Positions 32,467 to 38,382 of a DNA stretch of 42,125 nucleotides are shown piece by piece. The notes beneath the pieces were generated by a model that had not been told where the DNA came from, did not search any database, and saw nothing but the letters and a program-made list of their open reading frames with translations. The stretch is from a virus, in IMG/VR virus record IMGVR_UViG_3300045961_000112, positions 1 through 42,125 of that record; one strand, written 5' to 3'. How positions within the stretch are numbered: the first letter of the stretch is position 1; every line of letters begins with the position of its first letter. The translations under genes were made by a program, and so were the position numbers.

Positions 32467-32479
32467 TTCGCACTGCGAA
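32467..32479. repeat. Dyad site 7, TTCGCACTGCGAA, in the hub
   Basis: Exact copy 15 bases beyond element copy C. Confidence 0.9.
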
Positions 32480-32827
32480 CCTCACAGGCTGGCTCCCCCA
32501 TGGGGATGACCCGCCAGTACCGCCGCCCTTGTGCAGTCTGGCTAGGCGTGTCCTGCTCCCCACGGGAGTGTGGGCCGCTTCGGATCCGGGCGACATGGGC
32601 GGTAGGGCTGGCGGTGAGTCCCCTTGTCGGGGGTTGTTCAGTCAGCACGTCGGGCCAGCCGGTCCCCCCGCCAATCCAACCGGTCAGATCGGAACCCCGC
32701 CCCTCCGTGGGCGGCTCCTATCGCCACGTTCCCGTGGTCCTCCCGCGATTCGCCCGCTCTGGGCATGCGGCTGTCTGGGCTTCGGTTCGAGCGTGGCGGG
32801 AAGAGCGCGGGTGATCCGGTGACAAGG

Positions 32828-32940
32828 CTTCAACCTCCGGGGTTGGAGTGCTACGTAGGCCGCAATACCAAGGGGCCAGCACTCCGCCCCGGTGGTTGCC
32901 TTGGCTCTCCCCCTCGCGGGGAGGGCTTGGGGAACCACCT
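32828..32940 (+). promoter_or_regulatory. Leader with mutually exclusive stems before the rightward arm
   Basis: CTTCAACC/GGTTGGAG (32828-32835/32841-32848, one G-U) and GGAGTGCT/AGCACTCC (32845-32852/32878-32885) share four bases and cannot both form. A third stem GGTGGTT/AACCACC (32891-32897/32932-32938) encloses a CTCCCC hairpin. The set ends 19 bases before the first rightward gene, in the style of an attenuator or RNA switch. Confidence 0.5.
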
Positions 32941-32958
32941 ACTGATTGGAGACTGACC

Positions 32959-33123
32959 ATGACCACGAAGGACTTCATCCTGATCGCCAATGCGATCCAC
33001 GAGTCCCCCCTGTCTGACTACGACCGGGGTCTGGTGGGCGGCTCACTCGCCGCCGCTATCGCGGAGACCCACCCCCGCTTCGACCCGTCGCGCTTCATCG
33101 ACGCGTGCCGCTTCGGGGCGTGA
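32959..33123 (+). CDS. First rightward gene: small conserved-type protein (54 aa)
   Basis: MTTKDFILIANAIHESPLSD, then YDRGLVGGSLAAAIAETHPR and FDPSRFIDACRFGA. It has the compact helical look of tiny actinophage early proteins with a KDFxxIAxxI...FDxxRFxxAC pattern. Function unknown. GGAGACTGACC precedes the ATG at 32959. The long frame upstream is noise. Confidence 0.85.
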   Translation: MTTKDFILIANAIHESPLSDYDRGLVGGSLAAAIAETHPRFDPSRFIDACRFGA

Positions 33124-33127
33124 TCCC

Positions 33128-33244
33128 ATGGCTGCCCGCGCCTGCCCTGCCTGCAAGTCAACGTGGGACGTTGTCTTCGTCACTGACCCCGATGGGGTCT
33201 GGATGGAGTGCAACGACTGCGGCAACTTCGGCTACGTCAACTGA
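33128..33244 (+). CDS. Tiny zinc ribbon protein (38 aa)
   Basis: MAARACPACKSTWDVVFVTD followed by PDGVWMECNDCGNFGYVN. Two CxxC pairs (CPAC, CNDC) 19 residues apart form a classic zinc ribbon. It sits 4 bases after the previous stop and ends before dyad site 8. It likely binds nucleic acid or a host transcription factor. Confidence 0.75.
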   Translation: MAARACPACKSTWDVVFVTDPDGVWMECNDCGNFGYVN

Positions 33245-33269
33245 CTCCGGATGGATCAAGTGGGGAGCG

Positions 33270-33282
33270 TTCGCACTGCGAA
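33270..33282. repeat. Dyad site 8, TTCGCACTGCGAA, intergenic
   Basis: Exact copy, extended to CGTTCGCACTGCGAACG (17 bp), in the 148-base gap after the zinc ribbon gene. Confidence 0.9.
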
Positions 33283-33328
33283 CGTGTCCCTGCCTTGGGC
33301 ATCCGGCCCTACCGGGGCGATCCCGCCC

Positions 33329-33368
33329 TTCCCCCTAAGCCGCGACCATCGCGGCCCACCAGTACAAC
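33329..33368. repeat. Element copy D (CCCCCTAAGCCGCGAC..), ahead of the 268-residue gene
   Basis: Fourth copy, with a CCGCGA-CCA-TCGCGG inner hairpin, the 24-base spacing kept and TACA in place of TGTA. It is 25 bases upstream of the 268-residue gene's ATG, consistent with a promoter or leader function. Confidence 0.6.
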
Positions 33369-33392
33369 CACCGCCTGAGGAGGCAACCCGCA

Positions 33393-34199
33393 ATGAGCAC
33401 TGAGAGCATCAACACTGAGTTCGACGCCGCTTTCGCCGCACTGGTCGAGAGCACCCAGATCGACCCCACCACCACGCCTGAGGAGGCACCCGTCGTGACC
33501 ACGACGCCCAGCAAGTCCAGCAAGTCCCAGTCCACCCCCGCCCTGATCGCTCGCGTCGTGGCCACCAGCGCCACGCTGTCCAGCACCGAGGAGCAGGCCG
33601 CCGGTCTCGCCGACGGCTTCGAGGCCACCTTCGTGGCCTTCCTGTCGGAGTTCGCCACCGCCATTGAGGCCGGTGCCACGGAGTCCGACGTCCGCAAGGC
33701 GCTTCAGGCTGACCAGAAGGCCAGCGGCACCAAGCACATCGCCGCGTCGGCTGCTGGCTGCTCGCTGATCCACAACGTGGCCAAGGTCGCGGCCCTGTCC
33801 GGCGACCTGCCCACCTCGTGGGTGTGGCGTCCGGACGGCAACGCCGCCGTCGGCCTGCGTGAGGGCGAGTACTCCATCCACGCTCTGGTCCGCAAGGTGA
33901 CCACCGTGGGCGGCGTCGCCGCCGTCCGTGGCTGCTTCGCCGAGGGCACCAAGGAGGGCTTCGTCGTCGCGGCCCAGTCCATCCTCCGCGAGGCGGAGAA
34001 GGCTGAGCGCGAGGCGGCTGCCGCTGCCAAGGGCCCGAAGACGGCGGAGAAGTTCCTCAAGGCCGCGTCCGGTCCCATCGGCAAGGTCAGCGAGGCGCTC
34101 GACGCCGGTCACATCGGCGACCCGGCGGAGGTCCTCGCCCTGATCGCCGCGCTGGAGGCCACCCTCGCGGAGGCCAAGGCGCACACCGCCCTCAAGTAG
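33393..34199 (+). CDS. Hypothetical Ala-rich protein (268 aa)
   Basis: Not recognised. The N-terminal 50 residues are acidic/Thr-rich and disordered. The rest is helical and Ala-rich, with a middle segment around SWVWRPDGNAAVGLREGEYS, then a positively charged helix (REAEKAEREAAAAAKGPKTAE). A strong ribosome site (GAGGAGG) lies before the ATG at 33393. Its position as a main product behind element copy D suggests an abundant early protein, perhaps DNA-associated. Confidence 0.87.
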   Translation: MSTESINTEFDAAFAALVESTQIDPTTTPEEAPVVTTTPSKSSKSQSTPALIARVVATSATLSSTEEQAAGLADGFEATFVAFLSEFATAIEAGATESDVRKALQADQKASGTKHIAASAAGCSLIHNVAKVAALSGDLPTSWVWRPDGNAAVGLREGEYSIHALVRKVTTVGGVAAVRGCFAEGTKEGFVVAAQSILREAEKAEREAAAAAKGPKTAEKFLKAASGPIGKVSEALDAGHIGDPAEVLALIAALEATLAEAKAHTALK

Positions 34200-34209
34200 G
34201 GCACCGCCC

Positions 34210-34242
34210 GCCCCGTCGGTTCGCACTGCGAATCGGCGGGGC
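34210..34242 (+). terminator. Terminator hairpin built on dyad site 9
   Basis: A 15-bp stem with two G-U pairs and the loop ACT, whose apex is the 13-bp dyad at 34220-34232. It starts 11 bases after the stop of the 268-residue gene. The DNA dyad is thus also a terminator stem in RNA. Confidence 0.75.
34220..34232. repeat. Dyad site 9, TTCGCACTGCGAA, in a terminator
   Basis: Exact copy forming the apex of the hairpin at 34210-34242. Confidence 0.9.
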
Positions 34243-34250
34243 ACGGCCAA

Positions 34251-34314
34251 GGATGCAGGGGCAGCAAGTCAGACGCCCTCACCCCCGGCGAGAGACACAC
34301 ACGCCCCTGCATCC
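34251..34314. repeat. Inverted repeat with 12-bp arms and 40-base interior
   Basis: GGATGCAGGGGC (34251-34262) and GCCCCTGCATCC (34303-34314) are perfect complements. The interior can form a smaller stem (GCC..GGC). Located between the terminator and the DUF6891-like gene. Possibly a leader RNA fold or second terminator. Confidence 0.55.
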
Positions 34315-34327
34315 CTAGTCGTGCCCC

Positions 34328-34341
34328 GCAGTAAACGCCGC
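34328..34341 (+). repeat. GCAGTAAACGCCGC motif copy 1
   Basis: The 14-mer GCAGTAAAC(G/T)C(C/T)GC lies in the gap ahead of the 134-residue gene. Flanking GTGC and GCAC can form a small stem with AGTAAAC in the loop. Confidence 0.55.
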
Positions 34342-34380
34342 ACGCACCCCACCCCCTACCGCTCTGAGAGGAGCACCTGC

Positions 34381-34785
34381 ATGTCCGACATCACGAAGCA
34401 GCGCATCGACAAGGCGCTGTCTGAGATCAACACCCCCGCCTACGCGGAGGTGGGCCAGACCCCGCCGTCAATGCCCTACGTCTGCTGCACGTCTTGCGTC
34501 TTCAGCGGCTGGGACAAGGACGACCTCTTCTACGACGACATGACGCTCGTCGCGTACCACGAGCAGGACGCGGACTCGTCCTTCTCCAGCGTCCCCGGCC
34601 CCGATGAGTTTGGGGGTCCGATCTTCCCCGAGGACTCGATCCTGATCGCTGACCTCTTCCTCGCATGGAACGGGGATCCGGACCGGATCGCCCAAGTCCT
34701 GCGGGCCCACGGTCTGACCGTCACGGTGCCACCGTCGGGTGAGGAGAAGTTCATCATCCGCGTCCCGCATCTCCGGGCGGTCTGA
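34381..34785 (+). CDS. DUF6891-like protein (134 aa)
   Basis: The pattern of residues 20-130 (YVCCTSCVFSGWDKDDLFYD; MTLVAYHEQDADSSF; RIAQVLRAHGLTVTVPPSG; EKFIIRVPHLRAV) matches the DUF6891 family of bacterial proteins with a YHxQD motif and a terminal (I)RV strand (recalled family). Role unknown. The start is the ATG at 34381 after GAGAGGAGCACCTGC; the frame is open earlier but lacks a ribosome site. Confidence 0.8.
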   Translation: MSDITKQRIDKALSEINTPAYAEVGQTPPSMPYVCCTSCVFSGWDKDDLFYDDMTLVAYHEQDADSSFSSVPGPDEFGGPIFPEDSILIADLFLAWNGDPDRIAQVLRAHGLTVTVPPSGEEKFIIRVPHLRAV

Positions 34786-34788
34786 TCC

Positions 34789-35043
34789 ATGCCTGACGGC
34801 ACCGTCTACACCGTCAACCTCGCCGGGCCCATGGCTCCGGTCGAGGTCCAGTACGGCAGCCTGACCGACGCAATCGCTGCGTGGGATCGGGTCACCGCGA
34901 CCACCGCCGGAGTCATCGGCGGCATTCAGGTCCAGACGTTCAAGAACGGGCTCATGGTCCGGGACGGCTGGATCCTCCACGTCCGCAAGGACAGCACGTA
35001 CCTCAACCCCAGCATCATGCTGGACCTCGCAGGAAGGCGATAG
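34789..35043 (+). CDS. Hypothetical protein (84 aa)
   Basis: Not recognised. A beta-rich protein: VYTVNLAGPMAPVEVQYGSL, DAIAAWDRVTATTAGVIGGI, FKNGLMVRDGWILHVRKDST. It follows 3 bases after the previous stop and ends 3 bases before the next start, so it is part of the same small-gene operon. Confidence 0.75.
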   Translation: MPDGTVYTVNLAGPMAPVEVQYGSLTDAIAAWDRVTATTAGVIGGIQVQTFKNGLMVRDGWILHVRKDSTYLNPSIMLDLAGRR

Positions 35044-35046
35044 TTC

Positions 35047-35190
35047 ATGGTCATCTGCCCTGTCTGCCACGCGTCCGCCCCCGTCGCCCAAGTCGGCGCG
35101 GTCACCGTGCAGATCCGCACCCACTTCAGCGCGCGCCAGAACGGCTCGACGTGCGCTGGTAGTGGGCTCACCGTCAACGTCTACCGCTAG
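35047..35190 (+). CDS. Tiny Cys-containing protein (47 aa)
   Basis: MVICPVCHASAPVAQVGAVT, then VQIRTHFSARQNGSTCAGSG and LTVNVYR. It begins with CPVCH and has a later H/C pair (THFSARQNGSTC), a probable CxxC...HxxxxxxxxxC zinc unit common in small actinophage proteins. The ATG at 35047 follows the previous stop at 35043. Confidence 0.72.
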   Translation: MVICPVCHASAPVAQVGAVTVQIRTHFSARQNGSTCAGSGLTVNVYR

Positions 35191-35202
35191 GAGGATGTCG
35201 CG

Positions 35203-35385
35203 ATGTTCAACCGACTCGCTGCATTCTCCGAGTCCACCGAGGGTCTGACCCTCGACCAGTTCCGCGCGTTCGAGTCGTTCTTCATCGGGTACGTGGCTCA
35301 CGCCGTGCCGGAGAAGGACTGGACCGAGGGACTCACCGCTGCTCGTGAGCACGCCGCCGCAGTAAACTCCGCGCCGCCCGGCTGA
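35203..35385 (+). CDS. Hypothetical small helical protein (60 aa)
   Basis: MFNRLAAFSESTEGLTLDQF, then RAFESFFIGYVAHAVPEKDW and TEGLTAAREHAAAVNSAPPG. The ribosome site TAGGAGG precedes the ATG at 35203. Its last codons contain the GCAGTAAACTCCGC motif in the frame Ala-Val-Asn. Function unknown. Confidence 0.78.
   Translation: MFNRLAAFSESTEGLTLDQFRAFESFFIGYVAHAVPEKDWTEGLTAAREHAAAVNSAPPG
35359..35372 (+). repeat. GCAGTAAACTCCGC motif copy 2
   Basis: Located at the 3' end of the 60-residue gene (reads A-V-N-S-A), 13 bases before its stop codon ends. Confidence 0.55.
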
Positions 35386-35401
35386 GCATCCTGATTCGTG
35401 T

Positions 35402-35424
35402 CCCCTCCCCCTCGTGGGGAGGGG
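35402..35424 (+). terminator. Strong GC-rich terminator hairpin
   Basis: CCCCTCCCC-CTCGT-GGGGAGGGG: nine perfect pairs and a 5-base loop, 17 bases after the 60-residue gene. No U-run follows, as is common in high-GC actinophages. Confidence 0.8.
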
Positions 35425-35455
35425 CTACGGGCCAGCCTGCTCAGGCTGATCCCCG

Positions 35456-35500
35456 CTTGCCCCCATAACCGCGACCCTCGCGGTCCATGGATGTAGGCAT
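35456..35500. repeat. Element copy E (CCCCCATAACCGCGAC..TGTA), before the AAA+ gene
   Basis: Fifth copy; inner hairpin CCGCGA-CCC-TCGCGG, outer TGCC/GGCA, ending GGATGTAGGCATT. The total length is kept despite an inserted A. It lies 28 bases before the start of the MoxR-type gene, supporting a promoter/leader role. Confidence 0.65.
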
Positions 35501-35527
35501 TCCCACCACAGAAGGAGGATGGTCAAC

Positions 35528-36937
35528 GTGGCCACCCGCACCCCCGCACTGTTCGCAGTGCGAATCAGCAACGACGACTCCACCGCGCAGTTGGCGGTGT
35601 GGGTCGAGGATGCGACCACCAAGATGTGGCTCCGCACCCAGCCCGACGCTTCCACGCCCAAGCCCCGCTGGATGGACGCGGTCCTGCCCCCCACGCTGTG
35701 GCCGGGCAAGTCGGCGTCCGCCGCACGCGGTGCTATCGGCACGGTGCAGGGCTACCTGTCCCGCAAGATGTCGTCCTCGTCGCCGATCAAGATCGACGGC
35801 GTCTGGATGCTGGAGTTCACCGACGAGGATCACAAGACCCTCGACGCGCTGATCTCCGATCCGGCCAACGCGGACACCAACTCGCTGAAGACCCGCATCG
35901 CGCGCGTCTTCGACGGTCCTGCTCCGCGCTCCATCTCGCTCGACTCGCTGGGTGAGGCGGCTGAGTGGATCGTCAACGGTCCGGTCATCGCCCTGCGCGA
36001 CGGCTCCATGGAGTCCTACACGGAGTCGGTGCTCAAGGGCCCGTCCGCGTCGGCCATTCCCGTGCTGGACGCTGACGAGGTCGGCGGCATCCCGCTGACC
36101 GACGGCAAGACCGTGTTCGTCCCGCGCGCATGGTGGGGAGGGCTGACTGACGTCACCTTCCTGCGTCAGGCTCGCGAGGCGGGCGTGTACGTCCTGCTGG
36201 CTGGCCCTCCGGGGACCGGCAAGTCGGCGCTGGTCGAGGCCGCGTTCATCAACGAGTACCGCGACGCGGGGCTCGTGTTCAAGGAGGACGCGCTGCTCGT
36301 CGGCACTGAGGACACCACCGTCGCTGACATCGTCGGCGGCATGGCTCAGGACGAGGACGGGATCTTCCGGTTCAAGCCCGGCAAGGCGATCAAGTGCGCG
36401 CTGGCTGGCGTTCCGTTCTTCGTGGACGAGGCGCTGCTGATCGACCCGCGCGTGCTGTCGGTCCTCTACTCGCTCATCGACGGTCGCGGCATCCTGCCGC
36501 TGCCGGAGGAGTACCGGTACGAGGCACCGGACGGCACCAAGAACGCCGTCCATGCCAAGGAGGGCTTCTACATCGTGTTCGCCGGTAACCCCGACGTGCC
36601 CGGTGCGGTCATCAGCGAGGCGCTCGCCTCGCGGTGCGTGCTCAAGCCGGAGTACCTCACCGACTACGACACCGCCTCCACGCTGATGGGTCCGGCGCAC
36701 GACGAAATCGTGACCGTCGCCCGCAACATGGAGACGAAGCGTCAGGAGGGCGAGGTCATCTGGGCTCCCCAGATGCGCGACCTGCTGGGCTACCGCGATG
36801 TCGCGACTGCCTTCGGCACGGAGGTCGCCTTGAGCAACCTCCTCGCCAACTGCACCAGCGACAGCGACCGCGAGGTCCTGTCCGACGTGATCGCCCGCAC
36901 CATGGGCGTCAGCAACGTGCGGCCCTTCCGCATGTAG
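35528..36937 (+). CDS. MoxR-type AAA+ ATPase (469 aa)
   Basis: Walker A is LLAGPPGTGKSALVEAAF (about residues 224-241), Walker B is VPFFVDEALL (about 296-305), sensor 1 is FAGNPDVP and there is an Arg-finger-type SRC segment. The MoxR family pairs with VWA proteins and acts as a chaperone-like motor; the two next genes fit that pairing. Residues 1-170 are a non-catalytic N-domain with no familiar motif. The start is taken as the GTG at 35528 because AGGAGG sits immediately before the in-frame ATG at 35519 (zero spacing) and 9 bases before this GTG. A dyad site lies in codons 9-13. Confidence 0.92.
   Translation: MATRTPALFAVRISNDDSTAQLAVWVEDATTKMWLRTQPDASTPKPRWMDAVLPPTLWPGKSASAARGAIGTVQGYLSRKMSSSSPIKIDGVWMLEFTDEDHKTLDALISDPANADTNSLKTRIARVFDGPAPRSISLDSLGEAAEWIVNGPVIALRDGSMESYTESVLKGPSASAIPVLDADEVGGIPLTDGKTVFVPRAWWGGLTDVTFLRQAREAGVYVLLAGPPGTGKSALVEAAFINEYRDAGLVFKEDALLVGTEDTTVADIVGGMAQDEDGIFRFKPGKAIKCALAGVPFFVDEALLIDPRVLSVLYSLIDGRGILPLPEEYRYEAPDGTKNAVHAKEGFYIVFAGNPDVPGAVISEALASRCVLKPEYLTDYDTASTLMGPAHDEIVTVARNMETKRQEGEVIWAPQMRDLLGYRDVATAFGTEVALSNLLANCTSDSDREVLSDVIARTMGVSNVRPFRM
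35552..35564. repeat. Dyad site 10, TTCGCAGTGCGAA, at the 5' end of the AAA+ gene
   Basis: Exact copy about 24 bases inside the AAA+ coding region, encoding F-A-V-R. A bound protein would block early elongation of transcription. Confidence 0.9.
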
Positions 36938-36966
36938 CACCCCCTCCGTGGTGGGAGGTGATGGAG

Positions 36967-36999
36967 GGCCGGGCCGCAGTAAACGCTGCGCGCCCGGCC
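36967..36999 (+). terminator. Terminator hairpin with GCAGTAAACG loop region
   Basis: GGCCGGGCCGCAG/CTGCGCGCCCGGCC pairs with one bulge around a TAAACG loop. It lies 29 bases behind the AAA+ stop, and GCAGTAAACGCTGC motif copy 3 forms the inner stem and loop. Confidence 0.75.
36976..36989 (+). repeat. GCAGTAAACGCTGC motif copy 3
   Basis: Inside the terminator at 36967-36999; CGCAG-TAAACG-CTGCG form stem and loop. Confidence 0.6.
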
Positions 37000-37019
37000 T
37001 TCCTGCTCTCCCCCACGCT

Positions 37020-37032
37020 TTCGCACTGCGAA
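37020..37032. repeat. Dyad site 11, TTCGCACTGCGAA, intergenic
   Basis: Exact copy in the gap between the AAA+ terminator and the HExxH gene, 21 bases before its ATG. Confidence 0.9.
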
Positions 37033-37053
37033 TCACTGACCTAGGAGGTCACC

Positions 37054-38349
37054 ATGTCCACCCGTTCACTCAACGAGCGCGAGTCCAAGGTCCCCCCGAC
37101 GGATCCGCGCTGGTACCCCACCACGCAGGGTCTCAACCGCTGGCTCAACCGCATGGCTGACCGCAACGACCTTGCTGTCCGCGTGCTCAAGCACACCTCC
37201 GGTGCTCCGGCCCGGTTCGTGCCCACGGCTGCGGAAATCGACATCAACGAGGGCCTGATCTCGCGGATCGACCCGGTCATCGCGGGCTCCCCGGAGTTCG
37301 TGGTGAAGCACCGCGCGGTGGCTGGTGCCTGTGTCCACGAGGCGGCGCACGCTCGCCACTCGACCCGGATCAACCTGCCCAAGATCGCCAAGCAGTACGG
37401 GCATCGTCACACCGCCACCTTCGCGATGCTGGAGGAGGGTCGCTGCGAGACACAGCAGTGGCCCAACCTCAACGACGTCGAGAAGTTGGCGCTCCAGTCC
37501 ATGGTCCTCGAAATCGTCCTGCGCGACATGCAGAACGACGAGGGCGAGACCGTGCCGCTCGACATGCACGGCGTCATCCGCCTGTGCGGCCTGCTGTCCG
37601 CCCGGATCAACACCGGGATCGTGGACATCAGCCAGCCGCTGGGTGGTCGCATGCACCAAGCGCTGATGGACGCGCTGGGTGCTGACTTCGCCTCGCTGTA
37701 CGACATCGCTGTCCGGTTCAGCATGGAGCGCCTCGACTGGTACTCCTCGTCTGAGGACACGCTCCACGAACTGGTCAAGCAGTGGATGGAAATCGAGGAT
37801 CGCCTGCTCCCACCGTCCGACGAGGACGGCGAGGGTGAGGGCGACGGCGAGGGTGAAGGCGAGGGCGAGGGCACCGGCAAGTCCAAGTCCAAGTCCAAGG
37901 GCGAGTCCAAGGACAAGGGCGAGTCCGACGGCGAGGCGGGCGACGAGTCCGATGACGACGCGTCTGACGAGTCCGACGGCAAGGGCGAGGGCGAGGGCGA
38001 GGGTGACGACAAGGGCACCGCGTCCGACCCCGGTGACCCCAGTGACGGCGATGAGGCTGACGACGATGTCGTCGGTGACGACGACGAGGGCGAGGTCGGC
38101 GATGGGTCCAACACCCTGACCCCGACGGATGCCGACGGCGAGGCTTCGCTGGGTGACTACGCGTCCTCCAACGTGGACGCTGGCACCTTCGCCGACATCT
38201 TCGAGGCCGTGCGCGATGCAGCCGAAGAGGCTGAGCACGTGTCCGGCTCCCGCCTGCGCGAGCAGGTCGTGGCCATTCACAAGGCGACCGCCGCATCCCA
38301 CGCGGAGCGTCGCCGCAAGAACGCCGAAGCGCTCAAGCGCTGGCGCTGA
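37054..38349 (+). CDS. HExxH protein with long acidic linker (431 aa), CobT/DUF2201_N-like
   Basis: Residues 90-130 contain GACVHEAAHARHS (H95E..H99) and a downstream FAMLEEGRCE (E127/E128), a gluzincin-like zinc site. From about 265 to 350 is an Asp/Glu/Ser/Gly linker with repeats such as EGEGDGEGEGEGEG and KSKSKSKGESKDKGES. A helical tail (HKATAASHAERRRKNAEALK) ends it. Putative metallopeptidase plus acidic linker plus separate VWA protein resembles a split CobT-like or DUF2201-type partner of MoxR ATPases. The start is the ATG at 37054, after CTAGGAGG. Confidence 0.87.
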   Translation: MSTRSLNERESKVPPTDPRWYPTTQGLNRWLNRMADRNDLAVRVLKHTSGAPARFVPTAAEIDINEGLISRIDPVIAGSPEFVVKHRAVAGACVHEAAHARHSTRINLPKIAKQYGHRHTATFAMLEEGRCETQQWPNLNDVEKLALQSMVLEIVLRDMQNDEGETVPLDMHGVIRLCGLLSARINTGIVDISQPLGGRMHQALMDALGADFASLYDIAVRFSMERLDWYSSSEDTLHELVKQWMEIEDRLLPPSDEDGEGEGDGEGEGEGEGTGKSKSKSKGESKDKGESDGEAGDESDDDASDESDGKGEGEGEGDDKGTASDPGDPSDGDEADDDVVGDDDEGEVGDGSNTLTPTDADGEASLGDYASSNVDAGTFADIFEAVRDAAEEAEHVSGSRLREQVVAIHKATAASHAERRRKNAEALKRWR

Positions 38350-38353
38350 CCGA

Positions 38354-38366
38354 TTCGCACTGCGAA
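38354..38366. repeat. Dyad site 12, TTCGCACTGCGAA, intergenic
   Basis: Exact copy 4 bases after the HExxH gene stop, extended to GATTCGCACTGCGAATC (17 bp), and 16 bases before the VWA gene start. Confidence 0.9.
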
Positions 38367-38382
38367 TCAGAGAGGGGGCATC

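Larger units (their letters stand above)
31510..32958. other. 1.4-kb non-coding hub between diverging arms
   Basis: No open frame here has a ribosome site and plausible protein. The DNA is G/C-run rich and holds structured elements listed separately: a multibranched inverted repeat (31715-31803), a CCCCCC/GGGGGG hairpin (31895-31918), three element copies, a GATACGTACCG pair, a dyad site (32467), a CTCCCCC hairpin (32349-32366) and a leader with competing stems. A minus-strand promoter for the 227-residue gene should be here; only a weak TACAGT box near 31533 was noted. Confidence 0.75.

Noticed and set aside
31860-32820. Short open frames in the hub as genes
   Set aside because: No ribosome sites, Pro/Arg-rich shadows, and the DNA is filled with repeats and hairpins.
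35441-37036. 531-codon minus-strand frame across the AAA+ gene
   Set aside because: The plus-strand frame has Walker motifs; this one is its shadow.
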